From: UBA6107 sp964533735
GTDB lineage: Bacteria; Chloroflexota; Anaerolineae; Anaerolineales; Anaerolineaceae
Length of the DNA: 64,000 nucleotides
Assembly: GCA_964533735.1 (NCBI GenBank)
Contig: CAZHMD010000008.1
Span: 62,001 to 126,000 of the forward strand
Direction of reading: 5' to 3'
Position 1 is the stretch's first letter, and each line of letters opens with the position of its first letter. The translations under genes and the position numbers were made by a program. The notes under the pieces were generated by a model, which saw only the letters and a list, made by a program, of their open reading frames with translations, was not told the DNA's origin and made no database searches. This document shows positions 25,751 through 34,992 of the stretch, piece by piece.

Positions 25751-27499
25751 GTGACTGCTATTTTGACATTGTTGATCATTGGTTTACCCTGGGTTGGTGC
25801 ACTGCTTGTTTGGTGGATCGGCGATAAACATGAAAAAATCCAGCATTGGCTGTCAGTTGTTTTTGCTTTGGCTGCGACCGGATGCACGCTAGCGCTGCTT
25901 CCCCAGGCTTCTGGTGAAGCCAGTGTTAATATTTCAATTGGCAGTACATTTGGTAACTACACTTTTGTTCCTGATGGTCTTGGATTATTCCTGAGCATTG
26001 TGGCTACCGCCATTGGTTCACTGGCAATTTTGTTTTCCACCAGTTACATGCGCGGCGAATCCCAGCTGGGGCGCTATTACAGCTTTGTCCTCTTTTTCAT
26101 TGGCGCCATGGTCGGACTGGTGCTCACCAGTAACATCATGCTCATGTTCGTTTTCTGGGAGGTCACGGCTTTATGCTCGTACGCTTTGATCTCATTCCAC
26201 AACGACGATCCCAAGGCGGTGAGGGGCGGCATAAAAGCGCTTTTGATCACCTCCATAGGCGGAGTTGGCCTGCTGTTCGGAAGTGTCATCCTCTTCATTT
26301 ACACAGGCAGTTTTGATATTAATGTTTTTCTGGCAGATACAGCGCAGGTTCCTGCTTCCGTGCTTGGAATTCTGGCATTCGGTTTTCTCATCGCGGCTGC
26401 TGCCAAATCGGCGCAGTTTCCCTTCCAGACCTGGCTGCCGGATGCGATGGAAGCTCCCTCGCCAATCAGCGCACTCATCCACGCCGCGACCATGGTCAAC
26501 GCGGGTGTTTACCTGCTGGCCAGGTTCTACCCAGCATTCAAGGATGTTCCGTATTGGAGTGAGGCTGTGATGGCGGTGGGCATGCTTTCAGCCCTGCTGG
26601 CGGCAATCATGGCGCTGGTTGCCACTGACCTCAAACGCGTGCTGGCATATTCTACCGTCAGCCAGCTTGGCTACATGGTTTACGCAGTGGGTGCAGGCAG
26701 TGTGTTTGCCAGCCAATTCCACCTCCTGAGCCATTCCATCTTTAAGGCGTTACTCTTCCTGGCTGCCGGAGCGGTCATTCACAACATCGGCACACGAGAC
26801 ATGCTCGCCATGGGCGGCGTCGGCAAAAAGATGCCTTTCGTTCAATGGGTCTTCGCCATCGGAGCGCTTGCGCTGGCTGGAATTCCAATATTTAACGGAT
26901 TCTGGAGCAAGGAGCTCATCCTTGAAAATGGATTGAAACATGGCCCGTTCTGGATCTATGTCATCATGGTCGTTGTGGCGGGTCTGACCGCGCTGTATAC
27001 CTTGCGTTGTTTCTGGCTCGTTTTCCGCGGAACAGCACGCTCCGAATACCACACCCACAAAATCGATATGGCAATGAAGCTGGCGCTGGCACCCCTGGCA
27101 ATTGGTGCGGTTGTGTCCTGGCTGGTGGTGGGGCGCTTTTCCGTCCAGCTTGGAGAGCACACCCTGCCTTTTCACGCAATCGAGCCATTTTCGCTGAGTG
27201 AACTTGTGCATGAAGTTTTGAGCATCCCGACCCTGGTCACCATGGCCATCATCGGGGCAGGAATGATGCTGTGGCTCTTCCGCGAAAAATTAACTGGTTT
27301 CACCAACGGGTTAAAAAGCATCCACTGGGCGGCTGAAAACAGTTTCGGTTTTGAGGCGGTCAATGACGCTGTATCGCGCACCACAGCACGCATCGCGGAG
27401 GCATTGCGGCAAACCCAAACCGGTCACCTAAGTTGGAATGTGGTGGGTATTGTGGCAGCGGTGGTCCTCCTATTCGTCTACATCGCAATAGGAGCCTGA
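25751..27499 (+). CDS. Proton-conducting membrane subunit, NuoL/MrpA-D family
   Basis: A 582-residue antiporter-like subunit with about 14-15 helices; GTG start. The typical core is present: FVFWEVTALCSYALI, KSAQFPFQTWLPDAMEAPSPISALIHAATMVNAGVYLL, and AYSTVSQLGYMVYA, including the conserved Lys and Glu residues that carry protons in complex I and Mrp. A longer C-terminal region after residue 480 resembles NuoL-type extensions. It should drive ion translocation coupled to hydrogenase activity. Confidence 0.9.
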   Translation: MTAILTLLIIGLPWVGALLVWWIGDKHEKIQHWLSVVFALAATGCTLALLPQASGEASVNISIGSTFGNYTFVPDGLGLFLSIVATAIGSLAILFSTSYMRGESQLGRYYSFVLFFIGAMVGLVLTSNIMLMFVFWEVTALCSYALISFHNDDPKAVRGGIKALLITSIGGVGLLFGSVILFIYTGSFDINVFLADTAQVPASVLGILAFGFLIAAAAKSAQFPFQTWLPDAMEAPSPISALIHAATMVNAGVYLLARFYPAFKDVPYWSEAVMAVGMLSALLAAIMALVATDLKRVLAYSTVSQLGYMVYAVGAGSVFASQFHLLSHSIFKALLFLAAGAVIHNIGTRDMLAMGGVGKKMPFVQWVFAIGALALAGIPIFNGFWSKELILENGLKHGPFWIYVIMVVVAGLTALYTLRCFWLVFRGTARSEYHTHKIDMAMKLALAPLAIGAVVSWLVVGRFSVQLGEHTLPFHAIEPFSLSELVHEVLSIPTLVTMAIIGAGMMLWLFREKLTGFTNGLKSIHWAAENSFGFEAVNDAVSRTTARIAEALRQTQTGHLSWNVVGIVAAVVLLFVYIAIGA

Positions 27500-27500
27500 G

Positions 27501-29006
27501 ATGAACCCATTCCTGCTTAGCCTTATCGTGCTCCCCTTTGCGGCTTCTCCCATCGTTTATATGGCTGGTCGCCTTTCCATCCGCAAGAACTCGGTGTTGG
27601 GGTTAAACTTCGCCAAAATTCTGGCTCTTGTTGTACTCCTTGCCGAAATGGTCCTTGTTGCTTTTTGTTTGAAGACTGCCCTAACAGTCGGTGGTGTATC
27701 CATTACTGTTGGAGCGATTAGCCTGGCATTCGACGGCATCGGGTTCCTCATCAGCGCGGTGGTGTTGGTGCTGGGAGCCTGTACCATGCTCTTTTCCTTC
27801 CGCTACATCCGCGGGGAGAAAGGTGAAGAAAAATTCTATGCGCTTCTCCTGATCACCATTGGCTGTATCATGGGGATGGTATTTTCTTACGACCTGTTCA
27901 ATATGTGGGTCTGGTTTGAGGGTATGGCCATCAGCACTTACCTGCTTGTGGCTTTTTATAATGATCAACCCGCCTCACTTGAAGCCGGGTTTAAATACCT
28001 GGTGCAATCCGCGGTTGGGTCAGCGCTGGTCCTTTTCGGGATTGCCATTTTCTTCTCTTTGGCTGGGACAACTTCATTTGAAATACTCTGGAACCTGGGT
28101 CAAGAAGGCGGCACGCTGGCTTTGATTGGTACAGCATTGCTCATCATTGGTTTCGGCGTAAAAGCTGCCCTGGTTCCTCTGCACACCTGGCTGCCGGACG
28201 CGCACTCCCAGGCTCCTTCCGGGATAAGCGCCATGCTTTCTGGTATCGTCATCGAGGTAGGTCTGGTGGCTATTCTGCGTGTGCTCAGCATGACCGCCAA
28301 GATTGGCGGCGACTGGGGAACAGTCCTGATCGCCTTCGGATGTCTCAACATATTGGTGGGCAACCTGATGGCACTGCGCCAGCACGAGGTGAAGAGGCTT
28401 CTAGCTTATTCCAGTGTCGCGCATGTCGGCTACATGCTCCTTGGATTTGGTTTCGCGTTTTCAACGACATTGTCTCTGGGAGCAGCGGGGGGCTTTTTCC
28501 ACCTGATCACCCATTCCCTAATGAAGGGACTGGCATTTTTATCCGTTGGCGCCATCATGTATGTTCTCTTCATCGCCAATGATAAACACGCCACCCTCAC
28601 CCTAGATGACCTGAATGGCATTTCCCGTAAATACCCGCTCCTGGCGGTGTGTTTCAGCGCGGCACTTTTAAGCCTGGCGGGGCTGCCACCTTTTGCAGGC
28701 TTTATGTCCAAGTGGCAGATCCTGTTGGCTGGTGCTGCCGCTCAAACCCCATTGATGTGGGCGGTGGTCATCTTCGTCGGTATCAACAGTGTCCTCTCCC
28801 TGGCTTATTATGCTCCCATGATCAACCGCATGTTCCGCCGTGAACCCTCCGAGGTTGTACAGCGGGGCAAAGCGGTTCCCTGGGTCATACTGGTGCCCAT
28901 ATTAATATTATTTGCCGCCATCCTGGTGATTGGCATCTGGCCAACCTCGATGGACTTTATCACGGGTAAAGCAGCCGGCACCATGATGTTCTTCTACCTA
29001 AATTAA
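27501..29006 (+). CDS. Proton-conducting membrane subunit, NuoM/N or MrpD family
   Basis: A second antiporter-like subunit, 501 residues and about 14 helices. Diagnostic stretches are YDLFNMWVWFEGMAISTYLLVAFYN, KAALVPLHTWLPDAHSQAPS and AYSSVAHVGYMLLG. It differs enough from the preceding subunit to be a distinct channel. Having two such subunits implies two translocation paths, more than Ech, which has one. The start follows the upstream stop by one base. Confidence 0.9.
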   Translation: MNPFLLSLIVLPFAASPIVYMAGRLSIRKNSVLGLNFAKILALVVLLAEMVLVAFCLKTALTVGGVSITVGAISLAFDGIGFLISAVVLVLGACTMLFSFRYIRGEKGEEKFYALLLITIGCIMGMVFSYDLFNMWVWFEGMAISTYLLVAFYNDQPASLEAGFKYLVQSAVGSALVLFGIAIFFSLAGTTSFEILWNLGQEGGTLALIGTALLIIGFGVKAALVPLHTWLPDAHSQAPSGISAMLSGIVIEVGLVAILRVLSMTAKIGGDWGTVLIAFGCLNILVGNLMALRQHEVKRLLAYSSVAHVGYMLLGFGFAFSTTLSLGAAGGFFHLITHSLMKGLAFLSVGAIMYVLFIANDKHATLTLDDLNGISRKYPLLAVCFSAALLSLAGLPPFAGFMSKWQILLAGAAAQTPLMWAVVIFVGINSVLSLAYYAPMINRMFRREPSEVVQRGKAVPWVILVPILILFAAILVIGIWPTSMDFITGKAAGTMMFFYLN

Positions 29007-29019
29007 GGAGAATCAGACG

Positions 29020-29331
29020 ATGAGCATTTTACTTTCGCCACCACTGGCATTTCTGATCTACCTTCCCCTGGTCTTTGCGATTTACTTAGCCGGCAAGGTA
29101 TTGGCGGGAAAAGAAAGCCCATCACTGGAAAAATCGAGTCTCTATGGCAGCGGTGAAGAAGCCGCAACTTCAATGGCTTCTCCCGGTTATCGGCCTTTCT
29201 TCCTCATCGCCTTCTTTTTTGCGCTGCTGCACCTCGGTATGCTGGTAATCGGTACCGGGCAAATTGACGGAAAGTTACTGCCTTACATCATCGGACTGAT
29301 CCTGGCGCTGGTTGCCTTGATCCTGGGCTAA
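29020..29331 (+). CDS. NuoA-like membrane subunit
   Basis: A 103-residue protein with three membrane helices around an acidic loop: helix 1 near residues 8-28, a polar loop with KESPSLEKSSLYGSGEE, then helices near 56-75 and 84-102. This matches the NuoA/complex I subunit 3 plan, where the loop sits near the quinone or hydrogenase junction. AAGGAG lies ahead of the ATG. It links the membrane arm genes to the soluble subunit genes. Confidence 0.75.
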   Translation: MSILLSPPLAFLIYLPLVFAIYLAGKVLAGKESPSLEKSSLYGSGEEAATSMASPGYRPFFLIAFFFALLHLGMLVIGTGQIDGKLLPYIIGLILALVALILG

Positions 29332-29353
29332 ACGAATCATTGGAGAAAGATCA

Positions 29354-29800
29354 ATGCAGAATATCGCCACCACTGTGATGAATACCCTCAAAACCTGGGC
29401 GCGGGTAAATTCCCCCTGGGCGATTCACTTTAACAGCGGCTCCTGTAACGGCTGTGATATTGAGATATTAGCTACCCTTACTCCACGTTACGACGTTGAA
29501 CGCTTTGGCATCAAGCTGCAGGGCAGCCCGCGCCATGCGGATGTGCTCATTTGCACCGGGCCTGTCACCCTGCAAGCCCGCGATCGGTTGGTACGCATCT
29601 ATGAACAAATGCCGGAACCTAAATTTGTTGTGGCAGTGGGTTCCTGTGGAATCTCCGGCGGCGTTTTCCAGGGTTGTTACAACGTGGTTGGCGATATCAA
29701 TGAAGTCATCCCGGTGAACGTGTATATCCCGGGCTGCCCGCCCCGGCCTGAAGCCATCATCCATGGGGTGGTGGAATTGCTTAAAAGTCTGCAGAATTGA
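29354..29800 (+). CDS. [NiFe] hydrogenase small subunit, group 4 (NuoB-like)
   Basis: A 148-residue short small subunit. Cys31 and Cys34 (GSCNGCD), Cys98 (VGSCG) and Cys128 (PGCPPRP) form the ligand set for the proximal 4Fe-4S cluster (N2 in complex I). Only one cluster is predicted, as in group 4 hydrogenases and NuoB. It should accept electrons from the NuoI-like ferredoxin and pass them to the NiFe site. GGAGAAAG precedes the ATG. Confidence 0.9.
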   Translation: MQNIATTVMNTLKTWARVNSPWAIHFNSGSCNGCDIEILATLTPRYDVERFGIKLQGSPRHADVLICTGPVTLQARDRLVRIYEQMPEPKFVVAVGSCGISGGVFQGCYNVVGDINEVIPVNVYIPGCPPRPEAIIHGVVELLKSLQN

Positions 29801-29820
29801 CCCGGAATTTCGGAGGACAA

Positions 29821-30348
29821 ATGACCATCGAAGAAGATTTACGACAGGCAGAACAATTAATGGCAAATTTTACCCTCTCCACAAATACTCCGGAGGCGAA
29901 CAGGGTGGATATTGTGATCGATAGGGCCAACCTGAAGCCCGCAGTTAAGGCTCTCCTAATCGATGGGCATTGGGGATACCTCTCCGCCATCACCGCCCTT
30001 GACCAGCCTGTCTACGCAGTGGATGAGACCACTAATGAGAAGAAACTTATCCCCGACCAGGGTAATGTTGAAGTGTTGTATCATTTCTGCCGTGGTGCCG
30101 CGGTTGCCACCCTGCGCGTGAGTGTGCCTTACGCTGACCCCAACCTCGACAGCATCTGTGACATTCTCAGTTCAGCCTCCCTGTATGAGCGGGAAGCCAT
30201 GGAACTCCTTGGTGTGAACTTCATTGGTACACCCAACAGGGAGCGGCTCATCTTGCCTGAAAGCTGGCCGGATGGTGTTTACCCGCTGCGCAAGGCATTC
30301 ACTGGACTGCAAAAGACCGAATCCCCTGTTGAAGGAGAGCGTTCATGA
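29821..30348 (+). CDS. NuoC-like hydrogenase subunit (30-kDa family)
   Basis: A 175-residue protein of the complex I 30-kDa subunit family. The signature near the C-terminus (SASLYEREAMELLGVNFIGTPN...LPESWPDGVYPLRKAF) is clear. GGAGG lies five bases before the ATG at 29821; an in-frame ATG at 29797 is less likely. It overlaps the large-subunit gene by ATGA. In group 4 hydrogenases it helps hold the large subunit. Confidence 0.88.
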   Translation: MTIEEDLRQAEQLMANFTLSTNTPEANRVDIVIDRANLKPAVKALLIDGHWGYLSAITALDQPVYAVDETTNEKKLIPDQGNVEVLYHFCRGAAVATLRVSVPYADPNLDSICDILSSASLYEREAMELLGVNFIGTPNRERLILPESWPDGVYPLRKAFTGLQKTESPVEGERS

Positions 30349-31526
30349 GCCCCATTAAACCGCCTGAAAAATTCATCGTGCCGATCGGTCCCCAGCACCC
30401 CGCGTTGAAGGAACCCGGTCACTTTGAGTTCACCGTGGACGGAGAGATTGTCACCAACGCCAGCGCACGTCTTGGGTTTGTGCACCGCGGTATGGAAAAA
30501 GGGGCAGAAGTCCGCTCCTGGGTGCAGGACCTTTACCTGATGGAACGCGTGTGCGGCATCTGTTCGCACGTACATGCCATGGCCTTTGCCCTGGGTGTTG
30601 AAAAACTGGCTGGCGTGCAGGCTCCTCCACGCGCCCAGGCAATCCGCGAATTGATCGCTGAATTGGAACGCATTCACAGCCACCTTTTGTGGCTGGGGGT
30701 ATGCGCGCACGAAGGCGGTTTTGACACCCTCTTCATGTTCTCATGGCGCGACCGTGAAACGGTCATGGACCTGCTGGAAGCGATCAGCGGCAACCGCGTC
30801 AATTATTCTGCCAATGTCCTTGGCGGGGTCAAGATCGATATCAATGATGCCCAAAAAGATGCCCTTCACAGGGGGATGGATTTTCTTGAGGAAAGAACCC
30901 ACCATTATCTCAAGGTGGTCACGGAAGATGAAACCTTCCTGGGGCGTACCCGCAACGTGGGCAAGATGAATTTCGATCAGGCTGACCTGCTTGGAGCCAT
31001 CGGACCCACAGGGCGTGCTTCCGGTCTGCAGCGTGATGTGCGCATAGATTCTCCTTACGCGGCTTACAGCGATTTTCCTGTAAAGGTTGTCACCGGTACC
31101 AATGGTGATCTCGAGGCGCGTTTTGTGGTGCGCATCGAGGAGTTGTTTGAGTCTTACCGGGTGGTGCGCGAACTTGTGGACCGTTTACCAGATGGAGAAC
31201 TCTCAGTGCGTGTGCCTCGCCGCATCCCTGAAGGGGAGACGATCAGCCGCGTGGAAGCTCCCCGCGGTGAATTGTTGTACTTCATCAAAAGCAATGGCTC
31301 CGACAAACCGGAGCGCATCAAGGTGCGCACGCCGAGCCTGTGCAACTGGGCGTCAGTTTTGGTAACCGCCGTGGGGCATAAGCTTGCTGACATGCCCATG
31401 ATCCTGGCGGGCATTGATCCCTGTTTTTCGTGCAACGATCGCATGGTTACTGTGAACGATCGTTCCAACGCCACCCATTGGAGCTGGGAAGACCTGCGGC
31501 AGTACGGAATCGAGTACTACAAATGA
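30345..31526 (+). CDS. [NiFe] hydrogenase large subunit, group 4 (NuoD-like)
   Basis: A 393-residue catalytic subunit. Both NiFe ligand pairs are present: Cys70/Cys73 in RVCGICSHVHA and Cys360/Cys363 in DPCFSCNDR. True complex I NuoD lacks these, so this is a hydrogenase. The tail after Arg366 (27 residues, starting MVTV) resembles the HycE tail, which HycI cuts after Arg; the last gene of this operon encodes such a protease. Function: H2 evolution from reduced ferredoxin, or the reverse. It overlaps neighbours on both sides by 4 bp. Confidence 0.93.
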   Translation: MSPIKPPEKFIVPIGPQHPALKEPGHFEFTVDGEIVTNASARLGFVHRGMEKGAEVRSWVQDLYLMERVCGICSHVHAMAFALGVEKLAGVQAPPRAQAIRELIAELERIHSHLLWLGVCAHEGGFDTLFMFSWRDRETVMDLLEAISGNRVNYSANVLGGVKIDINDAQKDALHRGMDFLEERTHHYLKVVTEDETFLGRTRNVGKMNFDQADLLGAIGPTGRASGLQRDVRIDSPYAAYSDFPVKVVTGTNGDLEARFVVRIEELFESYRVVRELVDRLPDGELSVRVPRRIPEGETISRVEAPRGELLYFIKSNGSDKPERIKVRTPSLCNWASVLVTAVGHKLADMPMILAGIDPCFSCNDRMVTVNDRSNATHWSWEDLRQYGIEYYK

Positions 31527-32476
31527 ACGTCACTTTCCCGACCCTGGTTGCGATCTTATTCTTTCCGGGCGGTTTGTTCCTGCTCGCCAGCGGATTAACG
31601 TTTGAATACATCGACCGCAAATTGATCGCCCGTTTTCAAAACCGCGTTGGCCCACGCTGGTACCAGCCGCTGGCGGATGTGATCAAATTGCTTGCAAAAG
31701 AGGAGATCATCCCCACAGGGGTGATCAAACCTGTGTTTATCATCCTGCCCATCGTGGCGCTCACTGCCGCATTAACTGCTGCCCTGTACGTGCCGCTCTT
31801 TGGTTTCAAACCTGTCCACAGTTTTAATGGCGACCTCGTGGTCACGCTTTACCTGCTTTCAATGATGACCCTGTGCATCGGGCTGGCTGGAGCAAACACT
31901 GAAAACCGTTTTTCGCTGGTGGGAGCCACCCGTGCGCTTACCCAACTTTTTTCTTATGAGGCTCCCTTCCTGCTGGCACTTCTGGGTCCTGCCATTGTGT
32001 TGGGCACCTGGAATATTGGCGAAATCAATTCCGGCGCAACACAAAACTTGTGGTTTATCGTGTCTCAGCCGATCGGTTTTCTGGCCGCAATGATCGGCTT
32101 GATGGGTAAATTGGAACTTCCTCCCTTTGATGCGCCCGAAGCAGAAACAGAAATTGTTGCCGGTGCGCTGACAGAATACAGCGGACGCGGTTTTGCGCTC
32201 TTTAAGATCGGTCGCGATGTGGAACTTGTCATCGGGTTAACCCTTATAGCTTCCTTCTTCCTGGGCGGTTTCACCAACCCACTCGATTTCCTCTGGAAAA
32301 CTCTGCTGCTCCTGCTGGTTACTGCAACCTTGCAGTCATTATTCGCCCGCCTGCGCATCGATCAAACTGTCGGTTTATGGTGGCGAATTGGTGCTATCCT
32401 TGTACTACTCCAGCTGGTTGTCATCATCCTGGGCAATTACCTGGCGCCAATTGTTCAACCCTTATTGGGAGGCTAA
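31523..32476 (+). CDS. NuoH-like membrane subunit
   Basis: A 317-residue protein with about eight helices, of the NuoH/EchB/MbhM family. Key stretches are KLIARFQNRVGPRWYQPLADVIKLLAKEEI, PPFDAPEAETEIVAGALTEYSGRGFALFKIG and a final long helix. These acidic loops connect the soluble arm to the ion channels. The ATG at 31523 overlaps the large-subunit stop; the frame can be extended upstream but the extension is unlike the family. Confidence 0.92.
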   Translation: MNVTFPTLVAILFFPGGLFLLASGLTFEYIDRKLIARFQNRVGPRWYQPLADVIKLLAKEEIIPTGVIKPVFIILPIVALTAALTAALYVPLFGFKPVHSFNGDLVVTLYLLSMMTLCIGLAGANTENRFSLVGATRALTQLFSYEAPFLLALLGPAIVLGTWNIGEINSGATQNLWFIVSQPIGFLAAMIGLMGKLELPPFDAPEAETEIVAGALTEYSGRGFALFKIGRDVELVIGLTLIASFFLGGFTNPLDFLWKTLLLLLVTATLQSLFARLRIDQTVGLWWRIGAILVLLQLVVIILGNYLAPIVQPLLGG

Positions 32477-32479
32477 CCA

Positions 32480-32908
32480 ATGACCATCGGCTCTATGTTC
32501 AGTGATATCTTCAAGGCATTCTTTTCGAAACCAGTTACCGAGAAATACCCCTTTTTCAAGAAAGACACACCGGTCAACTTAAGAGGTCAACTTAACTGGG
32601 ATCCGGAAAAATGTTCAGGGTGTATGCTCTGCATTAAAGACTGCCCAACTGAAGCAATCGAATTATTGGTACTGGATAAAGCCAGCAAACGTTTTGTCTT
32701 GCGCTACAATATGGATAAATGCACATTCTGTGCTCAATGCGTGGTCAATTGCCGTTTCAATTGCATCGAAATGTCTGAAGAGCAATGGGAACTGGCATCC
32801 AAAACCAAGGAACCGTTTGAAGTATATTATGGCAGAGATGAAGACATCCAATTCCTCCTGGAAGGTTCCGCTAAAGGAGAACCTGAAAAGGTTAGCCCGG
32901 AAAACTGA
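32480..32908 (+). CDS. NuoI-like ferredoxin subunit, two 4Fe-4S clusters
   Basis: A 142-residue polyferredoxin. First cluster motif: Cys45, 48, 51 and 55 (C-SG-C-ML-C-IKD-CP). Second: Cys81, 84, 87 and 91 (C-TF-C-AQ-C-VVN-C). It should carry electrons from soluble ferredoxin to the small subunit. The C-terminus is Glu-rich. No NuoE, F or G homologue is present, so there is no NADH module and the complex should work with ferredoxin. Confidence 0.92.
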   Translation: MTIGSMFSDIFKAFFSKPVTEKYPFFKKDTPVNLRGQLNWDPEKCSGCMLCIKDCPTEAIELLVLDKASKRFVLRYNMDKCTFCAQCVVNCRFNCIEMSEEQWELASKTKEPFEVYYGRDEDIQFLLEGSAKGEPEKVSPEN

Positions 32909-33356
32909 ATCTCGAATCGCCCTGTTGGGCATTGGCAATGAATTGAATGGAGATGATGCAGCCGGTGTTTGGATTACACGCCGGCTGCTTTCTCTTTTGA
33001 AGGAGTCACCCACACTCCTTATCCTTGATTGCGGCACCGTTCCTGAGAATGCTTTCGGAGAACTGCGGCGGTTTAAACCTGATTTCATCCTGTTGGTAGA
33101 TGCTGCAGAAATTGGCGGGCGGCCTGGTGAGGTGAAATACATTGATCCGCATGACACCAGCGGGTTCAGTGCTTCCAGTCACTCGCTGCCGTTCTCTGTG
33201 CTCTCCAAATATCTTGAAGAGGAATTCAAATGCAGCGTTGGTTTGCTTGGTATTCAACCTGCTTCACTGGAATTTGACGCTGGACTCAGTTCGGAGGTCA
33301 AGAATACAGTTATCGCTGTAGCAAAAGAACTGGCAAAAATCATCCGCGCTTGTTAA
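32838..33356 (+). CDS. Hydrogenase maturation protease, HycI/HyaD family
   Basis: A 172-residue protein overlapping the end of the NuoI-like gene by 71 bp. The core reads LLGIGNELNGDDAAGVWI (GxGNxLxxDDG-type), with ILDCGTVPE and LVDAAEIGGRPGEV, which supply the nickel-sensing acidic residues, and a HSLPFSVL segment. Such proteases remove the C-terminal tail of the large subunit after nickel insertion. The start is uncertain because the upstream frame is open; this ATG is the closest reasonable one. The rest of the Hyp machinery is elsewhere. Confidence 0.85.
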   Translation: MKTSNSSWKVPLKENLKRLARKTESRIALLGIGNELNGDDAAGVWITRRLLSLLKESPTLLILDCGTVPENAFGELRRFKPDFILLVDAAEIGGRPGEVKYIDPHDTSGFSASSHSLPFSVLSKYLEEEFKCSVGLLGIQPASLEFDAGLSSEVKNTVIAVAKELAKIIRAC

Positions 33357-33417
33357 CGCTGCAACTTGTTGGCGCAATCCTCGTAGATAGAGTAGAAAAT
33401 TCATAATGAGGTTAACC

Positions 33418-34218
33418 ATGTCAAATGCTGAAGAACCCGTGATTGAAATTGTTGAACCTGAACCAGTAACCACCGAAATTACAGCAGAAGCAAAGATAGG
33501 GAAGCAGAAAAAACGTGATCACAACCAGGCGTTCTGGCCGATCCTGCTCATCCTGGTGGGTATCATTCTCCTCTTCCAGAACCTGGGATGGGGGATGGCA
33601 CAATTCAACTGGTGGGCGCTCTTCATCTTCATCCCCGTGGCTGGGGCACTCTCGGCTGCATGGGGAGAATTCCTCAAAAGCCGCACTTTCAATGGCAAAG
33701 TACGCAGCAATCTCGGCAGCGCACTGGTGGTCGGCACAGTAGCGATGCTGTTGTTGGTCGGTGCCGATTGGAGCCGTTGGTGGCCGCTCATGGTCATTAC
33801 TCCGGGTATCTCAATGATGCTCAGCGGTTTTGGGCAGGTGGACGCGCTCAAGCACAAGAATATTGTTGCCCTGGTGGGTTACAACCTTTGGGTTGGTGCT
33901 GCACTTGTTTTGCTTGGAGCAGGCTTCCTGGTATTAATGCTTCCCATTCCATCGCTGACCGGGTATCTCGAGGGTTGGCGCTGGTGGTCTGCACCCATCC
34001 TTTTCGCGGCAGTTGGCGCATTTGTTACAGCCACCATCGTGTGTTATCGCAATGACTGGAAAATGAATTGGACGACCTGGGCATTCGTGGGTATCGGTGC
34101 AGCAGTCGCAGCCACTGGTTTATTCGCGCTTTTCAATCTCCAATGGAGCCTGCTCGGACCGGTTATCCTGATAGCGATCGGAGTGATTGTGTTGAGTAAG
34201 ATCTTCATCAAAAAGTAA
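33418..34218 (+). CDS. Membrane protein, LiaF/LiaI-like transmembrane region
   Basis: A 266-residue protein: an acidic N-terminal tail of about 30 residues, a basic stretch, then about seven helices in pairs rich in Trp and Gly (ILVGIILLFQNLGWG). This pattern is common in LiaI/LiaF-like membrane modules of unknown function. GAGG lies six bases before the ATG at 33418; the ATG at 33406 lies within the leader. It stands between the hydrogenase operon and a terminator. Confidence 0.7.
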   Translation: MSNAEEPVIEIVEPEPVTTEITAEAKIGKQKKRDHNQAFWPILLILVGIILLFQNLGWGMAQFNWWALFIFIPVAGALSAAWGEFLKSRTFNGKVRSNLGSALVVGTVAMLLLVGADWSRWWPLMVITPGISMMLSGFGQVDALKHKNIVALVGYNLWVGAALVLLGAGFLVLMLPIPSLTGYLEGWRWWSAPILFAAVGAFVTATIVCYRNDWKMNWTTWAFVGIGAAVAATGLFALFNLQWSLLGPVILIAIGVIVLSKIFIKK

Positions 34219-34232
34219 TTTCTTTCATCCTG

Positions 34233-34260
34233 AAAACAGCCGGCATGCCGGCTGTTTTCT
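34233..34260 (+). terminator. Rho-independent terminator
   Basis: The stem AAAACAGCCGGC / GCCGGCTGTTTT is nearly closed (core ATGC palindrome) and is followed by CTTTTC. It ends the LiaF-like gene. Confidence 0.85.
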
Positions 34261-34320
34261 TTTCTCTTTGCTTCTGGTAAAGAATGCAAATACCCATTAA
34301 ACTAGGAAAGAGGAGGAGCG

Positions 34321-34992
34321 ATGGATACTGACCTTGAAAGATTGATCTTGGCCATTAAAGAGGGTGACAGCAAGAGAGTCCGGGATCTGATTGCCACGAA
34401 TCCGGAACTCTTCGATCAATCCAGCCCGATGGGTGTTTCATTCCTGATGATGGCGCTGTATTACGGTAAGGAAGAGATCGCCCGGATTATCGCGGAATCC
34501 CGTCCAGCGCTCACCCTATTTGAGGCAGCCGCTTTGGGAATGGTAGAAACCATCCGATCCTGGCTTGAGAAAAACCCGAACGCGGTGAATTTTTATTCCA
34601 GTGACGGCTTTCCGCCGCTGGGACTGGCTTGTTTTTTCAACCGGTACGAGGCAGCCGCCTTGCTTATAAAGCATGGTGCGCATATTAATGCAGCATCTAC
34701 TAATGCGCAAAAAGTAATGCCCCTGCATGCCGCAGCCGCTGCAGATAGCCTTGAATTATGTACCCTGCTGATGGACCATGGCGCTGATGTGAATGCCCGC
34801 CAGCAGGATGACTTTACGCCGCTTCACGCTGCTGCCCAAAATGGCAATGTCGAATTGGTGCGTTTGTTCCTGCGCCAGGGGGCAGAGGTCAATGTTAGAA
34901 CATTTTCCGGTTTTTCTCCGCTGCAGTTGGCGATGGAATCAAAAAACAAGCAGGTGATTAAGCTCATCCTCGACGCTGGAGGACTGGAGTGA
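34321..34992 (+). CDS. Ankyrin-repeat protein
   Basis: A 223-residue protein made of about six ankyrin-like repeats; clear ones are GFPPLGLACFFNRYEAAALLIKHG, MPLHAAAAADSLELCTLLMDHGADVNA and FTPLHAAAQNGNVELVRLFLRQGAEVNV as positions 95-200. No other domain is seen. AGAGGAGG stands ahead of the ATG. Its stop shares the TGATG junction with a glycosyltransferase gene, so the two are coupled, although no joint function is known. Confidence 0.9.
   Translation: MDTDLERLILAIKEGDSKRVRDLIATNPELFDQSSPMGVSFLMMALYYGKEEIARIIAESRPALTLFEAAALGMVETIRSWLEKNPNAVNFYSSDGFPPLGLACFFNRYEAAALLIKHGAHINAASTNAQKVMPLHAAAAADSLELCTLLMDHGADVNARQQDDFTPLHAAAQNGNVELVRLFLRQGAEVNVRTFSGFSPLQLAMESKNKQVIKLILDAGGLE

Noticed and set aside
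24951..33356. Respiratory complex I (nuo) operon
   Set aside because: The NuoD-like subunit has both NiFe cysteine pairs, a maturation protease ends the operon, and nuoE, F and G are missing.
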